The notes under the pieces are model-generated. The model was given only the letters and a program-made list of their open reading frames with translations. It had not been told where the DNA came from and searched no databases. Both the position numbers and the translations under genes were made by a program. Below are positions 26,001-38,711 of a stretch of 64,000 bases of DNA, in pieces; positions within the stretch are counted from its first letter, which is position 1; each line of letters opens with the position of its first letter. This DNA is from Inonotus obliquus (Eukaryota; Basidiomycota; Agaricomycetes; Hymenochaetales; Hymenochaetaceae). The stretch spans positions 3,534,001 through 3,598,000 of the forward strand of contig JAJHTX010000003.1 of NCBI GenBank assembly GCA_032164295.1, given 5' to 3'.

Positions 26001-26698
26001 AGAAGTAGTTCATATTGATCTGGGAATTGCCTTCGAACAGGTAGGCTTCTGTTGTTACGGGCAACTTCATCCAATCTAGCTTCTCATATGCGATTTTCAG
26101 GGGAAACTGCTACCGATACCGGAGAGAGTGCCGTTCCGCCTTACCGCCGATATTGTTGATGGCTTTGGTATATCCGGTACCGACGGCGTCTTCCGTCGAT
26201 GTGCCGAAGAGACCCTCCGAGTTCTTCGCGAAGGCTCTAGCGTTATCAAGACTGTTCTTGAAGTCTTCAAATACGATCCCTTACATTCTTGGTTAGTGTT
26301 ACCTTGACAAGCATTTCCGGTCCTCGTTATAATCCGCATCTGAATGTTACAGGACTATGAGCGCCACGAAGGTCCGCAAAGCCCAGGCACCCGAAAACAC
26401 CAACCATAATCACAACGAGAGTGATAGGTTTGGACTCGGTACGGGAATAGGCATTGATTTGAATAGTGGTGTTGAAGACGAATCGGCGGATCGTGCGCTT
26501 AGTAGCGTCGCGAAGAAGTTGGACAAGTCTTTGAGCGTCGAGTATACTGTCAATGAGCTGATTGCCGAGGCGACGGATGTTGCTAATCTCGCATTGATGT
26601 TTGTTGGTAAGTTACTCCCTTCTCCCTTCTCCCGCGACCGTGAGGATCATTTGGCATTGATTTTGCTTCTGTTTCTAGGCTGGAGCCCATACTGCTGA
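17090..26698 (+). CDS. TEL1: Tel1/ATM PI3K-like checkpoint kinase
   Basis: Tel1 is the nuclear kinase that responds to double-strand breaks through the MRN complex and helps maintain telomeres. Ten exons in agreeing phase (17090-18331, 18384-19784, 19837-23744, 23794-24184, 24236-25366, 25429-25643, 25695-26040, 26101-26291, 26353-26606, 26679-26698) give about 3,032 aa. The N-terminus has a TAN-like motif ([13 protein letters not shown]). The long middle is helical-repeat sequence, followed by the FAT region. The kinase has [17 protein letters not shown], the catalytic loop [13 protein letters not shown] and [13 protein letters not shown], then [17 protein letters not shown]. The FATC end is ALMFVGWSPYC, its last codons on a 20-base exon. 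Start chosen: the ATG at 17090, first in frame. No lesion seen. Confidence 0.96.
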
Positions 26699-28000
26699 AA
26701 TACTATCTCTCGTTGATCTTTAACTCTTACCCGTCTCCCTTGTCGCAATTGCTTAGGTTTCTTACGCGTTCCCTGCTGTACGTTCTTAGATTGCTGCCAA
26801 AAAGTTCGTAACTGCCTATCTCACAACGTAATCATTATGGGTGAGTACTGTACATCAGTGCACATCAGTGCTCGGTCTTATCTCCTTCAGTGTTACTTCT
26901 GGGTTTATATTCTTTCCCCTTTGCATTCTTTTCACGGAATTTGGAAGGAGCAGATATAATGGTAATATATCATGTATGAATCAATTTGGGTGTACAATAC
27001 TGTAATTGTGAATATACTTAGTACTTATCTTGATCCATGCAGCTCCCGAGAATATAACGATCTCAATTCATGATCAGAAGGTAAAGATGGCGGAAACAGA
27101 CTCTGTTTAGTATATGAGAAGGTATATGGAAATGGTTACTATCTTTTGCTTTTGGAGATGGGGATCACATTACAGTTATATAAAACCACTTTCGGTGGAA
27201 TTTTGGGGCGGGGGATACGAGGCGAGAGGATGGTGAGGGTGAAAAGATGGAGAAGGGCTCGAGGGCTTTTAGAATTGGTATGGATTGGAGGGAAGATGTA
27301 GATGTAAGGTCGAAACAATAAAGAAGTGCATCGTACCCAATACCACGAATGCACGATAATATGACGAAGAAGAAAGGATTGTTTCTTTCAACATTTCAAA
27401 CGAAAGGGCAAAAATTTGACGAATAGATGAATAAAAAGTGAAATCTCTTAGGACGTTGACTTACTACTGCTACTGCTACTGCTACTGCTGTTGCTGCTAC
27501 TACTAAGCAAAGTCTACATAAAACGTACAACTTCAATTATCTTAGCAAAGATGTGAAAGCTGGGGAACAGGGATGGGAAATTGGAATATTATGGATGGGA
27601 TGTTCAACATCCTTCAACGTACCCCGACCTGTCTGATCTCAATCCGATGCGTATGACTCCACCATCCTATTCCCATCCCCATTCCTAAACTGTTCCTTCA
27701 CTAGTCAGTTCAACACGAACCGACGGTCCGAACGCAGTCCAGAAGATGAGAAGGTTGGTGTATATAATGGTATAAATCGTTCCATGAAGAGCATTATAAA
27801 GTGATAGGAGAGGAGAGAAGGGCGATACGAAGAAACACATGAGAAAAATTAAAGAAAAATGAGAAGAAAAAAAGGCAAGATTATGGAAGCTAGGGAAACC
27901 AGGCAAACGCAAACGCCGGAACATACAGAAGATCAATCGATCAAAAGCCACTCGCGCAAGAAACTAACGTAAAACGTAAAGAACTATTCGTCCGTCTCCA
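26699..28000. other. Convergent intergenic region, TEL1 to STE20
   Basis: 1.3 kb between two convergent genes. It should hold both 3' UTRs. I found no ORF with codon-like content on either strand. A short ACTGCT/CTG microsatellite lies at 27462-27504, and purine-rich stretches at 27800-27900. Confidence 0.6.
27462..27504. repeat. ACTGCT microsatellite
   Basis: Six-base units of ACTGCT and related TTGCTG, about seven copies, in the non-coding region between TEL1 and STE20. Confidence 0.85.
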
Positions 28001-30738
<2,738 letters not shown>

Positions 30739-31320
30739 GGTTAGAAATAATAGAAATAGTAAACTGTCACAATTTGAATTTTCAGCATCACATGCGTTGC
30801 TTAATATGGCAATCTTTCTCCACATTAGGCAAAACAACATGGTCACATGAGACTATTTTCGGTAATTTATTCATTTTATTTTCGCTTATTGTCTCGTCCT
30901 TGCTTAAGCCACCTTCCTTACCACCACGGACGGAGGGCGCGCGGTGCAACGCTGGCCGCATGAGGCATGAGGATGATTGGTTGCACTGCTATTGATTCCG
31001 GTTGCTACTAAGTCGGTAAGATTTCCATCAATTCCCTGTCTCAGACTCATTCATTACCATCGCGTAGCCAACTCAACTTGCAAAGTGACAATATTCTTAG
31101 TCGCCCAATGACAAAATTCACTTTGCGATCTCGCTCAACAACTTTTCTCTCATATTGCACTTCGCTCTGGCAATATCGTTCCTGGGTATATCGTCAATCG
31201 GTTCGTTCGACCTGCAGGCTGAGCACTTTCGTCACTCGCTTTGAGGATCGACTCGCAATGCGTATTTCCACTTCGCGCGCTCTCTTGTGTAATGCTGAGA
31301 CAGATGCACTCCAGTTTATG
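30739..31320. other. Intergenic, STE20 promoter side
   Basis: About 580 bases upstream of STE20 (minus). Some plus-strand frames are open but carry no domain, and I see no gene. Confidence 0.5.
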
Positions 31321-31329
31321 GGTTTCAAA

Positions 31330-31860
31330 ATCTACTCAGTGATCGTGTTTCTGCACATCCCATACTTTGGGTTGTTTTCCGCTGTTCTCACACTTGGAGT
31401 GATTACTTTGCGCTGGTCCCATACTTGGGATGACTGCTTCGCGCTGTTCCTTACTTGCATACTTGGAACGATTAGTTTACGCCGTTTTGCACTGTTCCCA
31501 TACTTACTTGGAATGATTAATAATAACTTTGCTCTGCGCTGTTCCCATACTTGGAATGAATGCTTTGCTCTGTCTCCATACATAGGATAATTGATGATAA
31601 CTTTGCTCTGTGCTGCTCCCATACTTGGGATGCTCTGTTTTGCTGTATTCCCATACTTGGAGTAATTGTTTTTCTCTGCTCCAATACTTGGAATGATTGC
31701 GTTGCGCTACTACCAAATTTGGGATGCTTGCGTTGCGCTACTACCAAATTTGGGATGCTTGCTCTGTTTTGCGCTCTGTTTCTCATACTTTGAACAATTG
31801 CTTTACACTATTCTGTGCGCTGTTTCCATACTTGGGATGATTGTTTTGCGCACTTTTTCA
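31330..31860. repeat. Minisatellite upstream of orphan gene, copy 1
   Basis: Imperfect tandem units of roughly 30-40 bases built on CCATACTTGGGATGATT and a TTTGCGCTGTTCC part, at least 12 units. The same repeat lies upstream of the paralogue at 60780-61060. It is open in several frames on both strands, which explains the long but meaningless ORFs here. Confidence 0.9.
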
Positions 31861-31948
31861 CCATTTTTCTTTCTCTCTCTGAAAGTGAATGCTGCACTAG
31901 CAATGTCTTCGTTTGTATAAGCAAAGTCCTCCATTGCCCATCGCAATT

Positions 31949-32054
31949 TTCTATAAAATCCACCATTTTTCGACTGCAAGGAAGACAAAGAACAACATCC
32001 GTCCCTCCACATCCACATCGTCGTTGCGAGAACTTCGCTAGCAATATCTGAGGA
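31949..32054 (+). promoter_or_regulatory. Conserved TATA box and 5' leader of orphan gene
   Basis: CTATAAAATCC at about 31951 is followed by a leader (CTGCAAGGAAGACAAAGAAC and CGTCGTTGCGAGAA) that is nearly the same at 61152-61257, before the paralogous ORF. Conservation of both parts in the two loci supports a real promoter. Confidence 0.65.
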
Positions 32055-32837
32055 ATGTCAAAAGATCCAAAAAGCCACAAAGGTACAAATGTCAAACACA
32101 CAACACCGGTGCTCGAAGCGACGATAGGGGATAAGGATTGGCTAATCCAAGCTTTTCACCAAGGGTCAAAGGAATACTGTCAGAAAGAAGTCATAGGCAC
32201 TATATCAAAGAATTTCAGTGGTGGTGATGGTATTGAAAGTCAGGACAAGATAAACTTACCTTGCCTTGAGAATGAGATAGATTATTTGGCTAAGAGACTT
32301 GAGGAGTCTAAGAAAATGCACTGCAAAGGCGAGGAATTTATAGATGGGCCAATTGATAAATACGGAGCCCAGATTCTGTACCATCTCATAGATATTATCG
32401 AACAAATCTCTCACTTAATGGAAATCTTGCGCTCAACCAAATGGATACTTGAAAACGGCAGTGAAAGTACACATGAAGATCTCAGAAAAATTTGGGAAGG
32501 AGATCCGAAACTTTACGATCCTCAAATGGAGGAACACCTCAAATCACTTCTAACCCAAACCAAGGTTGAATTGGGCCAAACTGACCGCAGTTCACTCAAG
32601 GCCGGATCGGATACAACGCAAAAGGCCGAATTGGGTACAACGCAAAAGGTTGAACCAGGTATGACACAAGAGGTCAAGACGCAAAATGATTCACTCAGGT
32701 CCAGGTTGGGTAAGAGGGTGGAGAAAGCGAGCAAGCAAATTGCTTCCAACTTGAGATCGAAGGCCACCGGACATAGTATCTACAGGCAAGATCAGAAGCA
32801 AGGCGGCGAGCCATCCCAATCGCGACCGGGGAAATAG
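32055..32837 (+). CDS. Orphan protein, intact paralogue (260 aa)
   Basis: Single-exon frame starting MSKDPKSHKGTNVK, with no recognised domain. It is charged and helical. The middle (DKYGAQILYHLIDIIEQISH and LRKIWEGDPKLYDPQMEEHL) corresponds to the second half of the disrupted ORF at 61258-62913 (LQELNNIWEAEFDSQTQTRL). A Thr/Gln repeat follows (TTQKAEL, TTQKVEP, MTQEVKT). The C-terminus is basic (RLGKRVEKASKQIASNLRSK). The 3' flank (ATTCAGGGATTAGCC) and the leader also match the second locus, so this is one of a dispersed pair. Confidence 0.65.
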   Translation: MSKDPKSHKGTNVKHTTPVLEATIGDKDWLIQAFHQGSKEYCQKEVIGTISKNFSGGDGIESQDKINLPCLENEIDYLAKRLEESKKMHCKGEEFIDGPIDKYGAQILYHLIDIIEQISHLMEILRSTKWILENGSESTHEDLRKIWEGDPKLYDPQMEEHLKSLLTQTKVELGQTDRSSLKAGSDTTQKAELGTTQKVEPGMTQEVKTQNDSLRSRLGKRVEKASKQIASNLRSKATGHSIYRQDQKQGGEPSQSRPGK

Positions 32838-33947
32838 CGCAGGACATTAACTTGAAGGGGTGTATTGAAAGTATTCAGGGATTAGCCTATAGACCTCATG
32901 TACGATCTGGTAAATCTCACATATCCCTTTTTTCATTATTTTGCTTGGAACTTTGCTCGAATAAGGAGAAGAAAAATCCGGGTCAGCATTGCCGAGGCCG
33001 AGACACCCTAGGTTAAGGTCGCCTCAGCGCATGAGCAGACATAGGGAGTTCTCATGTATCAGTCGGTGATAAGCAAGTAATAGTGAGGATTCTACGTAGA
33101 CCAAGTCTTTTGTGCATGGTATTCGTGCTACATGTTTACAAATAAGACTGTTAGCATTACCATCGGGAGAAAGTCTCAAAACTTTTATGAGAATATATAC
33201 CAATATAAGTGGCAAAAGTGCCATAAGTGGCGGAAGATACCACATTGAACCTCGGTTTATAAAAGACGGCCCCAAGGTACAATAAGCACTATAAGTCCTG
33301 TGGACTTTGTGAGACGAAGAAGTCTATCTGGTACTTATGTAATGATAGAATGAGCCATATTGAACCTCGAAAATGACATAGCGAGTACATGCTTATTAAT
33401 CCAAGTAAGATTAACAAGAATTCATGTAGCATATAAGGTGATACAAGACATATTTCGAGGTATACAAGGGTCATATAAGAGTACCGAAAGACTCAGCTCA
33501 TTCTTATATTGCTGAAATTCCTTGTAGTAGCTTATCACGCAGAAATAAATAAGACGACATATTAATTTGTTACTATCGGTCAATAATGAATCCACATTTG
33601 AATCACTATTGAATTGCTACATAGTCAGTAGTAAACATAAATGCAGTGAAGTACTAAGTAACGAATGAGCACAGCCAGGAGAGTAAGCGATCCACTGAGT
33701 GAACATAACCGCAGTGAAGTACCAAGCGAATGAGAACAGTTAGTAGAGTAAGCGATCCACTGAGCAAACGAGCAAGTCCGGGCATTAGATAGACAGAGGC
33801 AGAGCAACATTAGAGTTGGAAAGAATCTGAGAAAGAACCTAGGGCCAGGCGATTTCAACAGTTGAATTCTTGAATAGAGACAATGGAAGAGGCTGAACAG
33901 GAAGAATACAAGGCCGAAGTAGTGCCTCATCCCGAGTGTTTCTAGGT
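32838..33947. other. Intergenic region with short tandem duplication
   Basis: About 1.1 kb without a convincing gene. At 33640-33775 a unit of about 65 bases is present twice (GCGATCCACTGAG and GTGAAGTAC parts). A 15-base piece at 33155 (CATCGGGAGAAAGTC) occurs in reverse near 60000. The minus frame at 33625-33930 is A/T-rich and featureless. Confidence 0.55.
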
Positions 33948-34098
33948 TTACGACGGGAATGCGTTCAGAGAGTACTGAGAGTCCGTTTGAGTCTGGCTTG
34001 GTCTCATTGAATTGCCGTTGTTACCATCACCGTCACCGTTCGCGCCATCTTCATCTTCATCTTCATCTTCGTCTTCATCTTCGTCTTCGTCTTCATCG

Positions 34099-34136
<38 letters not shown>

Positions 34137-35582
34137 GGAGTCGGAGTCAGGGTCGGAGTCCTGTTGGATTGAGGCTAGTATGTTGACGAAGGATGTCTCA
34201 TCTTCTGGATCTTCCCGGGGTTCTTCATGTTTGTAATTGAAGGCCAACGGGCCCAAAACACACCTGAATAAAAAAGGGGATGTCGGAGCGCATCCAGGTC
34301 ATATGCACTTTACTTACTCATTCCACCAAGCGAGTGTTTTCTTGGCCCATCCCTCATTTTTGTTCTTGAAAAGTTCAATGATCTGGTAAAAAAATACTTT
34401 GCTGTTGAAGGCACCATCTGCTTCCCCGAAATTTGCTTGTCGTAAAATATAAAAGCAAGCCTGTCACATTGAACACTTAAGTATTCAAAAGTAAGTAAAA
34501 AGTAAAAGTAAGCGACTTACTTGGAGACATGAATAGGCAATGACTTAGGAGTCACCTTCCTTCGTTCAGCGATCTTCGCATTGCCTTTGTGTGTTGCTCG
34601 AGTGCCATCTACCATCGTGGATGTCGGGCCCCTCAGAATGCATTGACAAACCTAGAAGGCAATGTCAATCTAATTAGTAATATACATGCCTTGAAAGTGC
34701 AATAGAGTTGCACTTTCGAGTTATGTATATCCCAAGACAAATCACTTACGCGAACAGGAAAGTGGCCCCTGAGGAGAGTCCTCTTGGCCTTTCTCGGTGT
34801 GTGCTCTTTGACGTCAAACATGAAAGCAGGGAAGGAAAGGTGGTCAATGGGATAACCTCCCGCCCGGACGTCATCTTCAAACCTACAAGATTCACCAAAA
34901 AGAAAAGCTAATAGTGATAGGAAATAAGCAAGTAGATACGACTCACAAAGCATCCTTCCCGTGTTTGTACAAGACCGACATCGGTACAATCATCCGTAGA
35001 AGTGTCAGATGATTTGTCCCGCGCTTCAGCTTGTCATCGGGGATTGCAGCGAGTGTGCCGTCCTCAAGAATAAACTTGTATGTGTTCGTCTTGACTGTGC
35101 TCGTGTCGTTGTATTGTGCTTGATTAGCCCGGTGAGCAACCTGTAGAATAAGTTGTCAGTATTTTATCACGATCAGGAGTCCGGAGACACGGTTAATTCC
35201 AGCAGTCACGGAATATCAACGTATGTCATCCCAAAGGGTAGCCTCTTCCTTCTCACCCAGACCCGCGATGTACTCCTTGTAATCGGCAAAAAGTCTCATG
35301 ATACCTGCGTATGCATTGAGAAGTATGTCAAGGTCATCTCCGCTTGTTTAGATGACATTTTAGGGTTTGGCATTGAAGAGATTGCATGCATATACTCACC
35401 AATTGTTTATAATGTACTCGGCCTTTTCCTTGTCTCTCTTGACAGTATTGAGAGCTTCAGAGCCAATAGCAGCATACGTCTTGATAACTTCATTGGCAAC
35501 TTCAATGTTGATGGCACTGGGGATGAAGACCCAGGGATCTATTCCCCGCTTGATCCATCCAGATAGCTTGATGATGCATGAG
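33948..35582 (-). pseudogene. DUF6698-type gene, 3' part, cut by retroelement
   Basis: This is the downstream part of a gene whose 5' end lies at 49521-49811. Reading the minus strand, it has LSGWIKRGIDPWVFIPSA, then EDGTLAAIPDDKLKRGTNHL, FEDDVRAGGYPIDHLSFPAF, the family's core VCQCILRGPTSTMVDGTRA, THKGNAKIAERRKVTPKSL, and FYQIIELFKNKNEGWAKKTL ending in AWWNE. The last exon (34263-33948) adds an Asn run and a long Asp/Glu repeat. The order and the closing WWN motif match DUF6698 proteins of agaricomycetes, whose function is unknown. Short introns with GTAAGT/GTGAGT donors separate the parts. The break is exactly at the target duplication ATGAG, and the frame continues across it, so the gene was probably intact until the insertion. 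Confidence 0.82.
34040..34137. repeat. Coding microsatellite (Asn and Asp/Glu runs)
   Basis: Trinucleotide runs (GTT and CTTCAT/CTTCGT on the plus strand) encode about 13 Asn and a DEDEDE stretch near the C-terminus of the DUF6698-type protein. Slippage here is likely. Confidence 0.9.
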
Positions 35583-35975
35583 TGTTAGAAAACGCTCGCC
35601 CTAAAGGGACTATACAGTAACCACAGTAGGACTGAGACCAGTGTTACGGGTTCGGCGATGCTTTTCTAAGAGTTTCCGGAGCCTACTCGGTTTTCACAAG
35701 CAGGGCAGATTCCCAAGTATACTAAGCGTTGCCTCAGACGTTTTCGTTTAGCTGATCAAGTCGGGCCTCAACCTCGTTGACAGACTAGTAGGACAGTTTC
35801 GACTGCCGTTCGTAAGCTTCCCTAGTCGGTGGACGACTAATCAATCGTTCCACGCCGTAGAGTAAGAGAGGTTAAGCAGATTAGGTGGTCTTCAGATTAG
35901 AAGCTAGATGCCTAAGAGGACTCGATGTACAAGACGATCGAAAGAAAGATGGGGAGCTACGGTCTAAGTCTACAA

Positions 35976-35987
35976 CTATTTATACCT
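35976..35987 (-). promoter_or_regulatory. LTR TATA box
   Basis: AGGTATAAATAG on the minus strand, downstream of the LTR ORF and about 390 bases before the LTR end. The same box is present in the other LTR (about 48347-48358) and in the solo LTR (about 55889-55900). It is the likely core promoter for element transcription. Confidence 0.65.
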
Positions 35988-36055
35988 TTTCCTCATGTTG
36001 TGGACGGACCACTTCCTACGCTCCGTAGTTCCTACTCTCGATCTGATTCGTTGTT

Positions 36056-36349
36056 CTAGCTTCCAAACTCGTCTGGTAATTCCATTGTTCTGCTGCGGAT
36101 TGACTCATCGACTGCGCCCTGTGCAGGATGATGACTCGGCGTTGACTCATCTTGACTCGAACTGAATTGAAACCTATGCTCGGGGTCGGCCTTGTGCTGC
36201 GCCCTGTGCATAGAGTGAGTCAGTGAGTGAGTCATTGAATGCGTGTTCGTATGCCATTGGTTTTGCATGGCTGCGCCGTAGTTAGAGTTCGCTCGTCCGC
36301 AGTTGCTCGTGCATTTAAGGAATTCCGTCGGGGTTCCGTTGTATAGCAT
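36056..36349 (-). CDS. Small second ORF in LTR (97 aa)
   Basis: Starts inside the end of the 258-codon LTR ORF, in another frame, and is identical in both LTRs. The solo LTR copy (55969-56262) keeps it open with few changes. It is rich in His, Ser and Thr (THSMTHSLTHSMH) because of a short GAGTCAGT repeat. This may be chance, since the DNA itself is conserved. Confidence 0.25.
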   Translation of the reverse strand: MLYNGTPTEFLKCTSNCGRANSNYGAAMQNQWHTNTHSMTHSLTHSMHRAQHKADPEHRFQFSSSQDESTPSHHPAQGAVDESIRSRTMELPDEFGS

Positions 36350-37091
36350 CTGGGGCTATGAAGGCTGTGATTTGCTTGTCGCCTCGGGACTCTTGTTCGG
36401 GGCCGTCAAGTGTGATTCGACATCGGATATCATCGTGGGGAAACCAAGGTGGTTTAACGTATGTGCCTATGGCGATGAGTAGCCGTACACTTCGTCGAGT
36501 ATCGTTCGAAGGTATTCTCCAGCCTAGGTATAGGTCTCCTTGTAGTCGAATAGCTTTGCAGTATGCCCATAGTTCCCTGAGTGTGTTTGCAACCCATGCC
36601 GCTGTTATCGGTGAGCGGCGGTTTGTAACATAGTCTGCACTGATCTCCACGAATGTGCTTGGGCACTCGAGTGCTAATATGTCGTGGATTCCTACTATTG
36701 TCCAGTGCGTCTTTGGTTGCATGCCTATTGCCGTATCCATTGCTATTGTTGACCTCGTGCGATTTCGAACGACCTCCGGGGGATTGTGATATTCTCGATA
36801 AGCTGTTGCTCGTTCGCTGGACACATGATATGTCAACATGCCCGTTGCCTCCCGTAGTATTATCTTGTGTAGGTCTTCGATGATCTGTCGCACTCTTCTG
36901 CATTTATAGCAAGCCGTTGGAGGTTGCTGTACTTGCTGCATCGTTTGCGAAGGTTTAGTGTGATCGTCGGGATTAGCGTTGCTAGCCGATGCTTCTTGAT
37001 CGTCGGCTTCGGATTGTATTAGATTCGCGTGTTCTCCGCTTCTCGCTGTCGATCCTGATCGTCTCCGGCCAGTGAAATTAACCGGTCCCAT
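36315..37091 (-). CDS. LTR-embedded ORF, 258 aa (3' LTR copy)
   Basis: A 258-codon frame inside U3, starting MGPVNFTGRRRSGSTARSGE. The first 60 residues are polar. A CYKCRR pair of cysteines follows (residues 61-64), then a mixed region with WTIVGIHDILALECPS and GDLYLGWRIP. No known domain is recognised. A copy in the other LTR is identical, and the solo LTR at 56228-57004 keeps the whole frame with only a few changes. A similar-sized ORF with the same CxxC placement and spacing to a Gly-Ile pair lies in an unrelated-looking LTR at 57751-58536. The frame being kept in an LTR, where no coding is needed, suggests a made protein. Confidence 0.6.
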   Translation of the reverse strand: MGPVNFTGRRRSGSTARSGEHANLIQSEADDQEASASNANPDDHTKPSQTMQQVQQPPTACYKCRRVRQIIEDLHKIILREATGMLTYHVSSERATAYREYHNPPEVVRNRTRSTIAMDTAIGMQPKTHWTIVGIHDILALECPSTFVEISADYVTNRRSPITAAWVANTLRELWAYCKAIRLQGDLYLGWRIPSNDTRRSVRLLIAIGTYVKPPWFPHDDIRCRITLDGPEQESRGDKQITAFIAPDAIQRNPDGIP

Positions 37092-37149
37092 CCGGGGTAG
37101 TTTCGATCGGCGTTCCTAATCGAATCAAAATTTCAGCACAATCCTTTCA

Positions 37150-37162
37150 CTCGCCCCCCTCC
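37150..37162 (-). other. Polypurine tract
   Basis: GGAGGGGGGCGAG on the minus strand directly before the 3' LTR, in the place where plus-strand DNA synthesis is primed. Confidence 0.7.
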
Positions 37163-37522
37163 AAGATCTTTACTCGATAGGGAAAAGATCTCAATTGGGT
37201 TGAAATTGCGATGAGATCGTAGGATCGTGTGCGAAATTAGTGACGATGTTGCTTCGTATTTCCTTCGAAATTCGTGTGCTTGATGCAGTTGAAAGACTTA
37301 TTGAAGTCTGAAATCGTATCCTGAGCTCGATTTGAGAGCGTGCTTCGAGGGTAATTTGAAGAAAGTAAAGGGAGATAGCTTGACTCCCAGTCGAATTGTT
37401 GTTTCTTCTTGCAAATTTCCTTTAAGTTTCACTTTAGTGGACTTAGACTTGTCACACCAAAAGCAAAATAAGAAAATTTTCTTTATTATTTTTCCTCCCT
37501 CTGCACCTCTTGCCCTGCCGGT

Positions 37523-38287
37523 TCAGTCCTCCCAATGGGTCTGACCGTCGTTCCATCCGCGCGCTGTCCACTCGCGATCTCGGCTCTCACCGGGGCTTAC
37601 TGAGCCTTCGCCTGACTCTGGCGATTCGGCTGCCCGGTTGTGCAGGCCTGACCTTTCCGACACCCGCTGTCTACCTCGCATCGGCCACCACGGGGCATTA
37701 GCTGGCGGTTGCGGACCCTGTAGTATGTACGGGCCGCCCCACGCGTTTGCTTCTGCTTCTGCCGCGTCTGCTTCTGGCCATGCTTCTGGTTCGGGTTGTA
37801 CGTAGCCGGGTAGGTCGACGTATAGGTCGTCGGGCGTTGCCGGTGGTGCTTCTACCGGTGCCTGTGCCTGTTGTGCTTCTGCCGTGTTCCTGATCGCTTC
37901 GAGTTCTTCTATTGCCGCCCGCATCCTTGCGACGTCATCGACCAGCTGATCGAGTCTTGCTGCGCTCGATGTTGCTAGGTCTTCGATTGCTCGGTCGGGG
38001 ATGCTCTGTAGTACTTCTTGAAGGCGGTCTTCGATGCGTCCGAAGGACGTTGCGCTTAGGTGGTGGAGTGCCTCGACCGTGAGGTTACGGCCTTGGGCTC
38101 GTGCTCGTCTCACTTCTTGGGTCCTTCGTGACTCCTCTATCCTCATCTCGTGCTGCTCTCTGTTTATTTCCTCTAGCCTCACTACTAACTGTTCCCAGCG
38201 TTCCAGCGCTCGTCGTACGACGTCCACTATCACTACGGCTGTGGTGCAGACCGTGATGATGAGGAGTGCGGTGTAGTAGGCGTTCAT
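37523..38287 (-). CDS. Membrane-anchored coiled-coil ORF in env position (254 aa)
   Basis: An ORF of the retroelement downstream of Pol and upstream of the 3' LTR. The N-terminus has a strong hydrophobic segment (ALLIITVCTTAVVIVDVV, residues 7-24) that looks like a signal anchor. Residues 25-130 form a charged coiled coil (LERWEQLVVRLEEINREQHE and similar). A Pro/Ala/Glu-rich region and a Ser/Arg/Trp-rich tail follow. It has no Cys pattern, second membrane helix or cleavage site typical of a viral glycoprotein, and I cannot assign a function. It holds the position that env has in other Ty3-type elements, but homology to env is not shown. Confidence 0.6.
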   Translation of the reverse strand: MNAYYTALLIITVCTTAVVIVDVVRRALERWEQLVVRLEEINREQHEMRIEESRRTQEVRRARAQGRNLTVEALHHLSATSFGRIEDRLQEVLQSIPDRAIEDLATSSAARLDQLVDDVARMRAAIEELEAIRNTAEAQQAQAPVEAPPATPDDLYVDLPGYVQPEPEAWPEADAAEAEANAWGGPYILQGPQPPANAPWWPMRGRQRVSERSGLHNRAAESPESGEGSVSPGESRDREWTARGWNDGQTHWED

Positions 38288-38711
38288 GGTGTTCGAGATG
38301 TCGTTGGTGGTTCTAGACTACTTGTGCTTTTCCAGCTGAGGCTCTCCTGTCGGATTCCTGCCTCTATTTATGCTTTTCCAACTCGTACCCTTCGTGACTC
38401 TGTTCTAGTCTTCCCCGGGTTCACCGTGCTGCGGTTGCTGCGGTTTTCAATTGTCTTGCTGCGATCTGTGCTTCGCTGTCGCACTCTATTATTGTCGTGC
38501 TGCGGATTTCCCATATCCTGTCATTCGTGTACGAATTATCTTGCCCGTAGTCGCTTCGTAATAGTCCCGTGATTCTTCGATGTATGTGCGCAGTTGACTT
38601 GGCATTCATAAATACCATAGGGGATTTCGGGTTGCATAATGTTGAATAGATACCATAGGGTGCGCATGTGTTGTCCTGTCAATAAATACCATAGAAGAAT
38701 GAGTTGCATAG

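Larger units (their letters stand above)
35583..37149 (-). repeat. 3' LTR of the Ty3/gypsy element
   Basis: 1,567 bases, from TGTTAGAAAACGCTCGCC to AATCCTTTCA as read on the plus strand. In sense it holds a 258-codon ORF, then a TATA box (GGTATAAATAG, 35977-35987), so the ORF lies in U3. Confidence 0.97.

Noticed and set aside
31330..31860. Possible CRISPR-like repeat array
   Set aside because: The units are imperfect and adjacent, without unique spacers, and the host is a eukaryote.
31078..31920. Long open frames on both strands over the minisatellite
   Set aside because: They are produced by a tandem repeat without stops; the translations are repeats such as SHTWDDCFAL with no domain.
33155..33175. 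15-base piece repeated in reverse near 60000
   Set aside because: Too short and without matching flanks; chance or a very old repeat.
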